A DNA stretch of 64,000 bases. Source: Aquincola tertiaricarbonis. GTDB taxonomy: Bacteria > Pseudomonadota > Gammaproteobacteria > Burkholderiales > Burkholderiaceae_C. Both the position numbers and the translations under genes were made by a program. Where the stretch lies: positions 124,001 to 188,000 of the forward strand of contig NZ_JZUE01000012.1 of the NCBI RefSeq assembly GCF_000969605.1. Direction: 5' to 3'. Positions 25,283-33,161 of the stretch are shown here, piece after piece. Positions within the stretch are counted from its first letter, which is position 1; each line of letters starts with the position of its first letter. The notes under the pieces were generated by a model, which saw only the letters and a list, made by a program, of their open reading frames with translations, was not told the origin of the DNA and searched no databases.

Positions 25283-27313
25283 ATGAGCCTTGCCGACCTG
25301 CGCGCCGCCATCGAGGCCGAGCTGGCGGCCACGCCCGAGTTCTACGACTTCAAGGTGCTGCGCAGCCAGCGCGATGGCGCGCTGTGGCGGGTGACGCTGG
25401 AGCCGGGCTATGTGTATGCCGAAGGCCAGCGGCCCGGCGCCGCATCGGCACAGGCCCTGCTGGACGACAGCCTGGACGGCGCCGCCGCCTGGTGGGGCGC
25501 GCCGGCCAAGGGCGGGGCCAGCGTGCTGGCCGTGCTGGCCGAGGACGACCAGCTGGTGCTGCAGAACGCCACCACGCCGCCGCCGGGGCCGGACCTGCTG
25601 ATCCGCCTGTATCCCACGCGCTTTCTCAAGGCGGTGGCCGATGCCTGGTGGGATACGCCCTGGGCCGAGCAGGCGCTGGGCACGCTGCCCGACCTGGCGC
25701 AGCCGCCCGCGGTGCCCGATGCACCCGCGCTGACCGGCGCCCCCTTCCGCTGGCTGCGGCCGGCGCAGCGGCAGGCGCTGCAGCTGCTGCGGCACGGCAG
25801 CAGCTTCCTGTGGGGTCCGCCGGGCACCGGCAAGACGACCACGCTGGGCGTGCTGCTGGCCGAATACCTGGATGCCCGGCCGCAGGCGAAGGTGCTGCTG
25901 CTGTCCACCACCAACCAGGCGGTGGACCTGGCCACGCTGGCGGTGGACAAGGCGCTGGACAAGGGCCGCCGCGGCCAGTGGCGGGCCGGCGTGCAGCGGC
26001 TGGGCACCCGCTTCGATGCGGCAGCCTATGCCGGGCGCGAGCACCTCATCCCCACCGACGACCATGACCTGATCGGCCGCCTGGCGCGGGCCGAGGCGGC
26101 CCGCCCATCGGCCCGCGACGCCGCGGCGCTGAAGGCCTGGGCCGACCGCGTGGCAGCGCTGCGCGACGAGCTGCGCAGCGCCTCGCTGCAGGTGCTGCGC
26201 CGCTGCCGGCTGGCCAGCATGACCACCACCCGCGCCGCATTCACGCTGAAGACGCTGCGCGAGCTATCGGCCGACGGCAGCCCGCCCTTCGACCTGCTGG
26301 TGTTCGACGAGGCCAGCCAGGTGAGCCTGGCCCATGCGCTGGCGCTGATGCCGCTGGGCCGCAGCCGGCTGTTCGCGGGCGATCCGCAGCAGCTGTCGCC
26401 GGTGCTGCGCAGCACCGATGCCGCCGCCCGCCGCTGGCTGGGCCGCTCGCCCTTTGCGCAGATGCCGGCGCGTGGCGGCTCGGTGGCGCTGCTGGATGAA
26501 CAGTCGCGCATGGCGGGCCCGGTGTGCGCGCTGGTCAGCGACCTGTTCTACGACGGCGCGCTGCGCGTGGCCGCCGATGCGCAGGCCTCGCCCGCGTGGC
26601 AGGCGGCACGGCAGCGGGCGCTGGGCGAGCACATCGGCGCCGAGGTGCATGTGCATGTGCACCGCATCGCCTCCGATGGCGCCTGGTCGGCCGCCGAGCG
26701 CGGGCCGGTGCGGCGTGAATCGGCGGAGGCCATCGCACGGCTGGTGGCGCAGGCGCTGGCCAGCGGCCAGTGGCAGCCGCAGGAGCTGATCGTGCTCACG
26801 CCGTTCCGCGCGCAGCGGGCCTTGATCCGCCGCCGCCTGGCCGCCCATGGCGTGGGCGAGGCGGTGAAGGTGAGCACGGTGCACCGGGCCCAGGGCAGCG
26901 AGGCGCCGGTGGTGCTGTTCGACCCCGCCGACGGCGCCCAGCCCTTCCTGCAGACGGAGGAGGCGCGCCGGCTGCTGAACGTGGCGCTGAGCCGCGCCCA
27001 GGCCAAGGTGGTGGTGATGCTGTCGGCGGCCGATGCGGCCAACCCGCTGCTGGCGACCATCCTGCACAAGCTGCGGCTGGCCGACGACCCGCGCCCCGCA
27101 CAGCCGCTGGAGCTGCTGGCCGGCCGGCCGGGCTTTCCCGCCAATGCGCTGGGCCTGCGGGTGCAGGCTGGCCGCCACACCGGCGAGGTGGTGCGCATCA
27201 GCCCCGATGGCCGGCAGCTGTGGCTGGTGAACGAGCGCAGCGGCGCCGAGCAGCTGTTCGATGCCGGCTTCTGGCGCGCCCGGGCCGCCGCATCGCGTCC
27301 ACCTTCCGGATGA
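25283..27313 (+). CDS. Superfamily 1 (UPF1-like, AAA_11/AAA_12) DNA/RNA helicase
   Basis: A 676-residue helicase. Walker A GPPGTGKTTT is at residues 178-187. Walker B is LLVFDEASQVS, motif III is LFAGDPQQLSP, and the C-terminal RecA lobe shows VLTPFRAQRALIR, KVSTVHRAQGSEAPVVLFD and LLNVALSRAQAKVVVM. The N-terminal 150 residues form an uncharacterised lead domain and the last 70 residues a small strand-rich tail. It should unwind nucleic acid using ATP; the biological role is not evident. A -10-like TACAGT lies upstream. It separates two sulfur gene groups and has no visible sulfur box. Confidence 0.9.
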   Translation: MSLADLRAAIEAELAATPEFYDFKVLRSQRDGALWRVTLEPGYVYAEGQRPGAASAQALLDDSLDGAAAWWGAPAKGGASVLAVLAEDDQLVLQNATTPPPGPDLLIRLYPTRFLKAVADAWWDTPWAEQALGTLPDLAQPPAVPDAPALTGAPFRWLRPAQRQALQLLRHGSSFLWGPPGTGKTTTLGVLLAEYLDARPQAKVLLLSTTNQAVDLATLAVDKALDKGRRGQWRAGVQRLGTRFDAAAYAGREHLIPTDDHDLIGRLARAEAARPSARDAAALKAWADRVAALRDELRSASLQVLRRCRLASMTTTRAAFTLKTLRELSADGSPPFDLLVFDEASQVSLAHALALMPLGRSRLFAGDPQQLSPVLRSTDAAARRWLGRSPFAQMPARGGSVALLDEQSRMAGPVCALVSDLFYDGALRVAADAQASPAWQAARQRALGEHIGAEVHVHVHRIASDGAWSAAERGPVRRESAEAIARLVAQALASGQWQPQELIVLTPFRAQRALIRRRLAAHGVGEAVKVSTVHRAQGSEAPVVLFDPADGAQPFLQTEEARRLLNVALSRAQAKVVVMLSAADAANPLLATILHKLRLADDPRPAQPLELLAGRPGFPANALGLRVQAGRHTGEVVRISPDGRQLWLVNERSGAEQLFDAGFWRARAAASRPPSG

Positions 27314-27348
27314 CAGCCGCGGGGCGGGCCGCGCAGTACCGTGCCGGC

Positions 27349-29226
27349 ATGCATGCCCCGCCGTTGCCGCCCCTGCCGCCCCTGCCGCGCATCGCCACGC
27401 TGGCCGACGTCCGCCGCGTGGAGCAGCAGCCCTACCGGCAGTTCATGCCGCATGCCACGGTGCAGGCGGGGCTGGAGGCCGCGGCGCAGCGGCACGGCGG
27501 GCGCGTCGCGATCACCAGCATCGACGAGCCCGACCTGCGGGCCACACCGCGGCGCTGGACCTACCAGGCCCTGCTGCAGGACATCCGCCGCGCGGCCAAC
27601 CTGTTCCATGCGCTGGGCGATGGCCGGCCGCCGCGCATCGCGCTGATGCTGCCGCCCACGGCCGAGGGGCACATCGCGCTGTGGGGCGCGGAGGCGGCCG
27701 GCACCGCCTGCCCCATCAACTACCAGCTGGGGCCGGGCCACATCGCCGAGCTGCTGCGGGCCTGCGGCGCCCAGCTGCTGGTGGCGCTGGGCCCGGCGCC
27801 CGACCTGGACATCTGGCCGCAGGTGGACCGCATCCGCGCCGCCTGCCCCGGCCTGCGCCATGTGCTGGCGGTGCCGGCCGGACCCGGCCTGCCGCTGCCG
27901 CCGGGCGTGCGCAACCTGCTGCAGGAGATGCAGGCCCATCGGGCCGATGCGCTGGACTCCGACACCCCGGCCACGCCGCTGGCCGCGCTGTTCCACACCG
28001 GCGGCACCACCGGCGCGCCCAAGCTGGCGCAGCACAGCCATGCCAACCAGCTGCATGCGGCCTGGGGCGCTGCCTGCATGTTCGGCACCAACGAGCACGA
28101 CGTGGTGCTCAGCGGTTTCCCGATGTTCCACGTGGCCGGCTCCTTCGTGTATGGCCTGTCCACGCTGCTGTCGGGCGGCGAGCTGGTGCTGCCCACGCGG
28201 CTGGGCCTGCGCAATGCCGCTTTCATGGCGCGGTATGCGGAGTTCGTGCAGCAGCACCGCGTCACCTTCCTGGCCGCAGTGCCCACGGTGATGGCCAGCC
28301 TGCTGTCGCTGGACCTGCCCACCGGCCTGCTGGGCGGCGTGCGCGGCCTGCTCACCGGCGGCTCGCCGCTGCCCAACGAGCTGGCGGCGGCCTTCGAGGC
28401 GCGGCACGGCATCCCGGTGCGCAACATCCTCGGCATGACGGAAAGCGCCGGCGTCATCAGCATCGAGCCGCTGGCCGGCCCGCGCACGCCGGGCTCCTGC
28501 GGCCTGCCGCTGCCCTATACGCAGGTACAGGTGCAGCGGGAGGACGGCACGCCGGCCGCGCCCGGCCAGCCCGGTGTGCTGCGGGTGCGCGGGCCCAACG
28601 TGAGCCCCGGCTATACCGATGCGGCCCGCGATGCCGGCACCTTCGAGGCCGACGGCTGGCTGGTGAGCGGCGACATCGGCCATGTGGACGAGGCCGGCCG
28701 CCTCTTCGTCACCGGCCGCGCCAAGGACGTGATCATCCGCGGCGCCCACAACATCGACCCCGGCCTGATCGAGAGCGCGTTGCTGCGCCACCCGGCGGTG
28801 CTGATGGCCGCCGCGGTCGGCCAGCCCGATGCCTACGCGGGCGAGTTGCCGGTGGCCTTCGTCTCGCTCAAGCCCGGCGCGCAGCTCGATGCGCAGAGCC
28901 TGGCCGCCTTCGCCGCACCGCACATCGCCGAGCGGCCGGCCATGCCCAAGCGCATCGACATCCTGCCCGGCATCCCGGTCACGGCGGTGGGCAAGGTGTA
29001 CAAGCCGGCACTGCGGGTGCTGGCCACCCAGCGCACCATCGACGAGCAGCTGGCTGCCGCCGGCATCACGCCCGCGCAGGCGCGGGCCGAGGTGCGCGAC
29101 GAGGCCGGCGGCCTGTGCGTGTGCTTCCACCTGCACGATGAAGCCGCCGCGCCCGCGCTGCACATGCTGATGAAACCCTTCGCCCTGCGCTACCAGCTGC
29201 TGCCCGCGGCGGCCGCCACCCCATGA
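27349..29226 (+). CDS. AMP-dependent acyl-CoA synthetase/ligase
   Basis: A 625-residue adenylate-forming enzyme. The phosphate-binding loop is LFHTGGTTGAPKLAQ, the adenine-binding motif LGMTESAG, the hinge segment VSGDIGHVDEAGRLFVTGRAKDVIIRGAHNIDP, and the catalytic lysine lies in TAVGKVYKP. The C-terminus is about 60-70 residues longer than usual. It should activate a carboxylic acid to its CoA thioester. The ATG used follows a -10-like TACCGT by six bases; an alternative ATG at 27310 overlaps the helicase stop (ATGA). It is coupled to the enoyl-CoA hydratase gene by an ATGA overlap. Confidence 0.88.
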   Translation: MHAPPLPPLPPLPRIATLADVRRVEQQPYRQFMPHATVQAGLEAAAQRHGGRVAITSIDEPDLRATPRRWTYQALLQDIRRAANLFHALGDGRPPRIALMLPPTAEGHIALWGAEAAGTACPINYQLGPGHIAELLRACGAQLLVALGPAPDLDIWPQVDRIRAACPGLRHVLAVPAGPGLPLPPGVRNLLQEMQAHRADALDSDTPATPLAALFHTGGTTGAPKLAQHSHANQLHAAWGAACMFGTNEHDVVLSGFPMFHVAGSFVYGLSTLLSGGELVLPTRLGLRNAAFMARYAEFVQQHRVTFLAAVPTVMASLLSLDLPTGLLGGVRGLLTGGSPLPNELAAAFEARHGIPVRNILGMTESAGVISIEPLAGPRTPGSCGLPLPYTQVQVQREDGTPAAPGQPGVLRVRGPNVSPGYTDAARDAGTFEADGWLVSGDIGHVDEAGRLFVTGRAKDVIIRGAHNIDPGLIESALLRHPAVLMAAAVGQPDAYAGELPVAFVSLKPGAQLDAQSLAAFAAPHIAERPAMPKRIDILPGIPVTAVGKVYKPALRVLATQRTIDEQLAAAGITPAQARAEVRDEAGGLCVCFHLHDEAAAPALHMLMKPFALRYQLLPAAAATP

Positions 29227-30032
29227 ACCTGCCTATACAAGTGGCGGCGCACGGCGCCGTGCTGTGCATCACCCTGCACCATCCGGCGCGGCGCAATGCG
29301 CTCACGCCCGAGATGCTGTGCCGCCTGGCCGATGCGGTGGTGGCCTTCGCGGCGGACGATGCGCTGCGGGTGGCGGTGATCACCGGCAGCGGCGACCAGG
29401 CCTTCTGCGCCGGCGGCGATCTGTCGCGCACGCTGCCCCTGCTGACCGGCGCCCGCCCGCCCGAGGACGACTGGGACCGCCGCGTGCTGCAGGAGCCGCA
29501 GGTGATGGCCGCTTCCGGCCTGCGCGACCATCCGCTGCACAAGCCGGTGATCGCCGCCCTCAACGGCAGCTGCATGGCCGCCGGCTTCGAGCTGATGCTG
29601 GGCACCGACATCCGCATCGCGGCCGAGCATGCGCTGTTCGGCCTGCCCGAGGTGCAGCGCGGGCTGCTGCCGTTCGCCGGCTCGATGGCGCGGCTGCCGC
29701 GGCAGGTGCCGCAGGCGCTGGCGATGGAGCTGCTGCTCACCGGCGAGCCCATCGACGCCGCCACCGCGCTGCGCATCGGGCTGGTGAACCGGGTGCTTCC
29801 CGGCCCGCAGGTGCTGCCCGCCGCGATGGCGATGGCCGAGCGCATCGCGGCCAACGGCCCGCTGGCGGTGCAGGCGGTCAAGCGCACGGTGCTGGGCGCC
29901 AGCGGCCAGCCGCTGGCGCAGGCTTATGCGCTGGAGGACGAGGCCAGGCGCCTGGTGCTGGCCAGCGACGATGCCCGCGAGGGCCCGCGTGCCTTCATCG
30001 AGAAGCGGCCGCCGCGCTACACCGGGCGCTGA
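29223..30032 (+). CDS. Enoyl-CoA hydratase/isomerase family protein
   Basis: A 269-residue crotonase-fold protein with the oxyanion-hole segments ITGSGDQAFCAGGDLSR and AALNGSCMAAGFELMLGTDIRIAAEHALFGLPEVQRGLLP, the latter carrying the usual glutamate. It likely hydrates or isomerises the CoA ester made by the preceding ligase. The first codons contain a TGTCTAGACA-like palindrome (29228-29241) using codons that are rare in this GC-rich DNA. Convergent with the SDR gene. Confidence 0.88.
   Translation: MNLPIQVAAHGAVLCITLHHPARRNALTPEMLCRLADAVVAFAADDALRVAVITGSGDQAFCAGGDLSRTLPLLTGARPPEDDWDRRVLQEPQVMAASGLRDHPLHKPVIAALNGSCMAAGFELMLGTDIRIAAEHALFGLPEVQRGLLPFAGSMARLPRQVPQALAMELLLTGEPIDAATALRIGLVNRVLPGPQVLPAAMAMAERIAANGPLAVQAVKRTVLGASGQPLAQAYALEDEARRLVLASDDAREGPRAFIEKRPPRYTGR
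29228..29241. promoter_or_regulatory. TGTCTAGACA-type palindrome (site 2), in codons 2-7 of the hydratase gene
   Basis: CCTGCCTATACAAG, two mismatches from the sites at 51205 and 59854. It forces the codons CCT, ATA and CAA into a gene start that is otherwise GC-rich. Confidence 0.35.
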
Positions 30033-30053
30033 CCGGGCCGGCCGGCCCGGTCA
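30030..30053. terminator. Perfect 24-base palindrome spanning two convergent stop codons
   Basis: The sequence from 30030 to 30053 is a perfect inverted repeat with 12-base arms (TGACCGGGCCGG and its complement). The outer three bases on each side are the stop codons of the convergent hydratase and SDR genes. It likely serves as a bidirectional terminator or RNA 3'-end hairpin, although no T run follows. Confidence 0.5.
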
Positions 30054-30791
30054 GATCGACACGCCGCCGCTCACCTCCAGCACCGCGCCGTTGATGTAGC
30101 CGGCCTCGTCGCTGGCCAGGAAGGCATGGGCGGCGGCCACGTCCTCGGGCTGGCCGATGCGCTTCATCCAGCAGGCCTGCTCGATGCCGGCACGCACCGC
30201 ATCCGGCACCGCCGCCAGCATCGGCGTGGCGATGGCGCCCGGCACCACCACGTTCACCCGCACGCCCTTGGGTCCCAGTTCGCGGGCCCAGGTCTTGGTC
30301 AGGCCGATGAGGGCCGACTTGCTGGCCGCATAGTTGCCCTGGCCGAAGTTGCCGTACACGCCGCTGATGCTGGCGGTATTGACGATGGCGCCGCGGCCCT
30401 GCCGCAGCAGCGCGGGCAGCACCGCCTGCGTGCACTGGAACACGCCCTTGAGGTTGACGTCGATCACCGCATCCCACTGCTGCTCGGTCATGTGCTGCAG
30501 GCGCGCGTCGCGGGTGATGCCGGCGTTGTTCACCAGCACGTCGATGCGGCCCCAGCGCTGCAGCACCGCGGCCACCATCGCATCCACGGTGTCGCGGCGG
30601 GCCACGTCCACCGCCTGCGCCATCGACTGGCCGCCCTGCTGCGCCAGCGCATCCGCGGCCTGCTGCGCCGCCTGTGGATCCACGTCGCACAGCACCACCT
30701 GTGAACCTTCCTGCGCAAACCGGCGCGCGGCCGCCAGGCCAATGCCCTGCGCCGCACCGGTGACGATGCACACCCTGCCCTGGAATCGCAT
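30051..30791 (-). CDS. Short-chain dehydrogenase/reductase (FabG-like)
   Basis: A 246-residue classical SDR: cofactor motif TGAAQGIG at residues 11-18, NNAG at 88-91, and the catalytic S141, Y154 and K158 (YAASK). The aspartate at residue 36 (LCDVD) after the second strand points to NAD+ preference by family rule. It resembles 3-oxoacyl-CoA/ACP reductases, which would fit beta-oxidation-like chemistry with the convergent ligase and hydratase. GGAGG precedes the ATG. Confidence 0.88.
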   Translation of the reverse strand: MRFQGRVCIVTGAAQGIGLAAARRFAQEGSQVVLCDVDPQAAQQAADALAQQGGQSMAQAVDVARRDTVDAMVAAVLQRWGRIDVLVNNAGITRDARLQHMTEQQWDAVIDVNLKGVFQCTQAVLPALLRQGRGAIVNTASISGVYGNFGQGNYAASKSALIGLTKTWARELGPKGVRVNVVVPGAIATPMLAAVPDAVRAGIEQACWMKRIGQPEDVAAAHAFLASDEAGYINGAVLEVSGGVSI

Positions 30792-30892
30792 GCGGCCTCC
30801 TCCGATGTTGAAGCCGCAGGCTAAGCGCGGCGGCCGGCGCTGTCTGTCAGCCGCGAGAACGACAGCCCGCACCCGGTGGTAAGGTGCGGCGC

Positions 30893-31645
30893 ATGGCCCT
30901 CGACCTCAGCCGTGTGCGTGCCCTGTGCTTCGACATCGACGGCACGCTGTCCGATACCGACGACCACCTGGTGGCACGGCTGGCCGCGCTGCTGGATGCG
31001 CTGCCGCTGGTGAGCGGCCGGCGCGCCGAGCGGCTGGCCCGGCAAGTGGTGATGGCCGCCGAGACGCCGGTGCATGCGGCCTATGCGCAGCTGGATGCCC
31101 TGGGCCTGGACGTGCCGCTGGGCTCGCTGCGCGACCGCCTGCGCCGCATCAAGCGCCTGGGTGCCGACCCGGCCCACACCCGCAACGTGGCTGCCGCCGA
31201 CGAGCTGCCGCACGAGATGGTGGCCGGCGTGCAGCAGATGATCACCACGCTGGCCGCGCACTTCCCGATGTGCACCATCTCCACCGGCGGCGCACCGCGG
31301 GTGGAGCGCTTCCTGCAGCACTATGGCGTGCGCCAGCACTTCGTGCAGGTGATCGGCGCGCAGACCACCCGCCGCATGAAGCCGCACCCGGAGCCATTGC
31401 TGTTTGCCGCGCAGTCCATGGGCGTGGCGCCGGAGCAGTGCCTGATGATCGGCGACACCACCATCGACATCCGCACCGGCACCTCGGCCGGCGCGCAGAC
31501 GGTGGGCGTGCTGTGCGGCTTCGGCACCGAGGCCGAGCTGCTGCAGGCCGGCGCGCACCTGATCCTGCCCACCACCTCCGACCTGCTGCAGGTGCTGCGC
31601 CCGGCCAGCGACACCCTGCACGGCTCGGCCGCGCCGGCCGGATAA
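30893..31645 (+). CDS. HAD-superfamily hydrolase
   Basis: A 250-residue haloacid-dehalogenase-fold phosphatase: motif I FDIDGTLSDTD with D14 and D16, motif II serine/threonine in TISTGG, motif III lysine in RMKPHPEPL and motif IV MIGDTTIDI. Such enzymes dephosphorylate small metabolites; phosphoglycolate phosphatase-like members are the nearest pattern I recognise. The ATG lies seven bases after a -10-like TAAGGT, so the message may be leaderless. Upstream it faces the divergent SDR gene. Confidence 0.85.
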   Translation: MALDLSRVRALCFDIDGTLSDTDDHLVARLAALLDALPLVSGRRAERLARQVVMAAETPVHAAYAQLDALGLDVPLGSLRDRLRRIKRLGADPAHTRNVAAADELPHEMVAGVQQMITTLAAHFPMCTISTGGAPRVERFLQHYGVRQHFVQVIGAQTTRRMKPHPEPLLFAAQSMGVAPEQCLMIGDTTIDIRTGTSAGAQTVGVLCGFGTEAELLQAGAHLILPTTSDLLQVLRPASDTLHGSAAPAG

Positions 31646-31693
31646 GCAGCCTCGGAAATCTTCGTTGCGTGGCCGGCGGGCCCGGGCTGCAAT
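31641..31693 (+). promoter_or_regulatory. Sulfur-box promoter of the LLM monooxygenase at 31.7 kb
   Basis: GATAAGC starts at 31641 (inside the end of the HAD gene), GGAAATC runs into TTCGTTG at 31661, and the -10 TGCAAT starts at 31688, 47 bases from the first base. The core GCAGCNTCGGAAA is shared with the next copy at 33103. Confidence 0.6.
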
Positions 31694-31706
31694 GCCCGCT
31701 TTGCCC

Positions 31707-33074
31707 ATGGCGCGCATCCCGCACATCCTGCTCAACGCATTCGAGATGAACTGCGTGGGCCACATCAACCACGGCCTGTGGACCCATCCGCGCGACCGCT
31801 CGGCCGACTACACCACCCTGCCCTACTGGACCCGGCTGGCCAGCACGCTGGAGCGTGGCCTGTTCGACGGCCTGTTCCTGGCCGACATCGTCGGCGTGTA
31901 CGACGTGTACCAGGGCAACGTGGACCTGCCGCTGCGCGAGGCCATCCAGCTGCCGGTGAATGATCCGCTGATGCTGGTCTCGGCCATGGCCGCCGTCACC
32001 CGGCACCTGGGCTTCGGCGTCACCGTCAACCTGGGCTATGAGCAGCCCTACCTGCTGGCCCGCCGCTTCTCCACGCTGGACCACCTGAGCGAAGGCCGCA
32101 TCGGCTGGAACATCGTCACCGGCTACCTGGACAGCGCCGCCCGTGCCATGGGGCAGGCCGGCCAGGCCGCGCACGACGAGCGCTACGACCGTGCCGATGA
32201 ATTCATGGAAGTGGTCTACCAGCTGTGGGAAGGCAGCTGGGAGGACGGCGCCGTGCGGCGCGACAAGGCCCGGCGCCTCTATGCCGACCCCGCCCGCGTG
32301 CACCAGGTGCGGCACCACGGCCGCTGGTTCGACATGGAGGGCTACCACCTGGCCGAGCCTTCGCCGCAGCGCACGCCGGTGCTGTTCCAGGCCGGCAGCT
32401 CCGGCCGCGGCCAGCGCTTCGCGGCGCGCCATGCGGAATGCGTGTTCATCTCGCCGCCCGACAAGGTCACCGCCAGGCGCATGGTGCACAGCCTGCGCCA
32501 GGCGCTGGTGGAGGCCGGCCGCCGGCCCGACGACGTGAAGGTGCTGATGGGCACCGCGGTGGTCACCGGCGCCACCGAGGCCGAGGCCCGGGCGCTGCAT
32601 GCCGAGTACCTGCACCATGCCAGCACCGAGGCCGGCCTGGCGCATTTCGCTGCCTCGGTGGGCGTGGACTTCGCGCGCTACGAGCTGGACGAGCCGGTGG
32701 ACTACCGCCCCGGCCAGGCCATCGAATCGGCGCGCGCCAGCGCGCAGGAACACGGCTGGACCCGCCGCAAGCTGCTGCAGATGTTTGCGCTGGGCGGCCG
32801 CTACCCGGCCATCGTGGGCAATGCGAGCCAGGTGGCCGACGAGCTGCAGTCCTGGGTGGTGGACACCGGCATCGACGGCTTCAACCTGAGCCGCACCGTG
32901 GTGCCGGAAAGCCATGAGCGCTTCGTCGACCTGGTGGTGCCCGAGCTGCAGCACCGCGGCCTGTACAAGACCGCCTATGCCGAGGGCACGCTGCGCCACA
33001 AGCTGCATGCGCAGGGGCCGCGCCTGCCCACGCGGCATGCCGCCGCGGCCCATCGCCGGCCGCCCCGGGACTGA
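31707..33074 (+). CDS. LLM-class flavin-dependent monooxygenase, NtaA/SnaA/DszA/SoxA family
   Basis: A 455-residue luciferase-like enzyme with landmarks RIPHILLNAFEMNCVGHINHGLW, HLSEGRIGWNIVTGYLDSAARAMG, ERYDRADEFMEVVYQLWEG and IDGFNLSRTVVPESHERFVDLVVPELQHRG. It is closer in pattern to the DszA/NtaA branch that handles sulfones or aminopolycarboxylates. Start chosen at the ATG at 31707, because the -10 hexamer overlaps the alternative ATG at 31692. Directly downstream, a second sulfur-box promoter drives an SfnB-like partner enzyme and a MetNIQ importer. Confidence 0.88.
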   Translation: MARIPHILLNAFEMNCVGHINHGLWTHPRDRSADYTTLPYWTRLASTLERGLFDGLFLADIVGVYDVYQGNVDLPLREAIQLPVNDPLMLVSAMAAVTRHLGFGVTVNLGYEQPYLLARRFSTLDHLSEGRIGWNIVTGYLDSAARAMGQAGQAAHDERYDRADEFMEVVYQLWEGSWEDGAVRRDKARRLYADPARVHQVRHHGRWFDMEGYHLAEPSPQRTPVLFQAGSSGRGQRFAARHAECVFISPPDKVTARRMVHSLRQALVEAGRRPDDVKVLMGTAVVTGATEAEARALHAEYLHHASTEAGLAHFAASVGVDFARYELDEPVDYRPGQAIESARASAQEHGWTRRKLLQMFALGGRYPAIVGNASQVADELQSWVVDTGIDGFNLSRTVVPESHERFVDLVVPELQHRGLYKTAYAEGTLRHKLHAQGPRLPTRHAAAAHRRPPRD

Positions 33075-33102
33075 AGGCGCCGGGGCGCTTCTCAGCTTTC
33101 CG

Positions 33103-33155
33103 AGCAAGCAGCGTCGGAAACATTCGTTGGCTGCACAAGCCCGGCTGGCAACACT
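33103..33155 (+). promoter_or_regulatory. Sulfur-box promoter of the sfnB-metNIQQ operon
   Basis: AGCAAGC starts at 33103, CGGAAACA leads into TTCGTTGG at 33123, and the -10-like AACACT starts at 33150 (spacing 47). The ATG follows at 33162, six bases after the -10, so transcription would begin at the start codon. Confidence 0.6.
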
Positions 33156-33161
33156 GCCGGC

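Noticed and set aside
26548-29163. Minus-strand open frame of 871 codons opposite the helicase and CoA ligase
   Set aside because: His/Gln/Arg/Gly-rich composition without domains; it is the antisense shadow of strong plus-strand genes.
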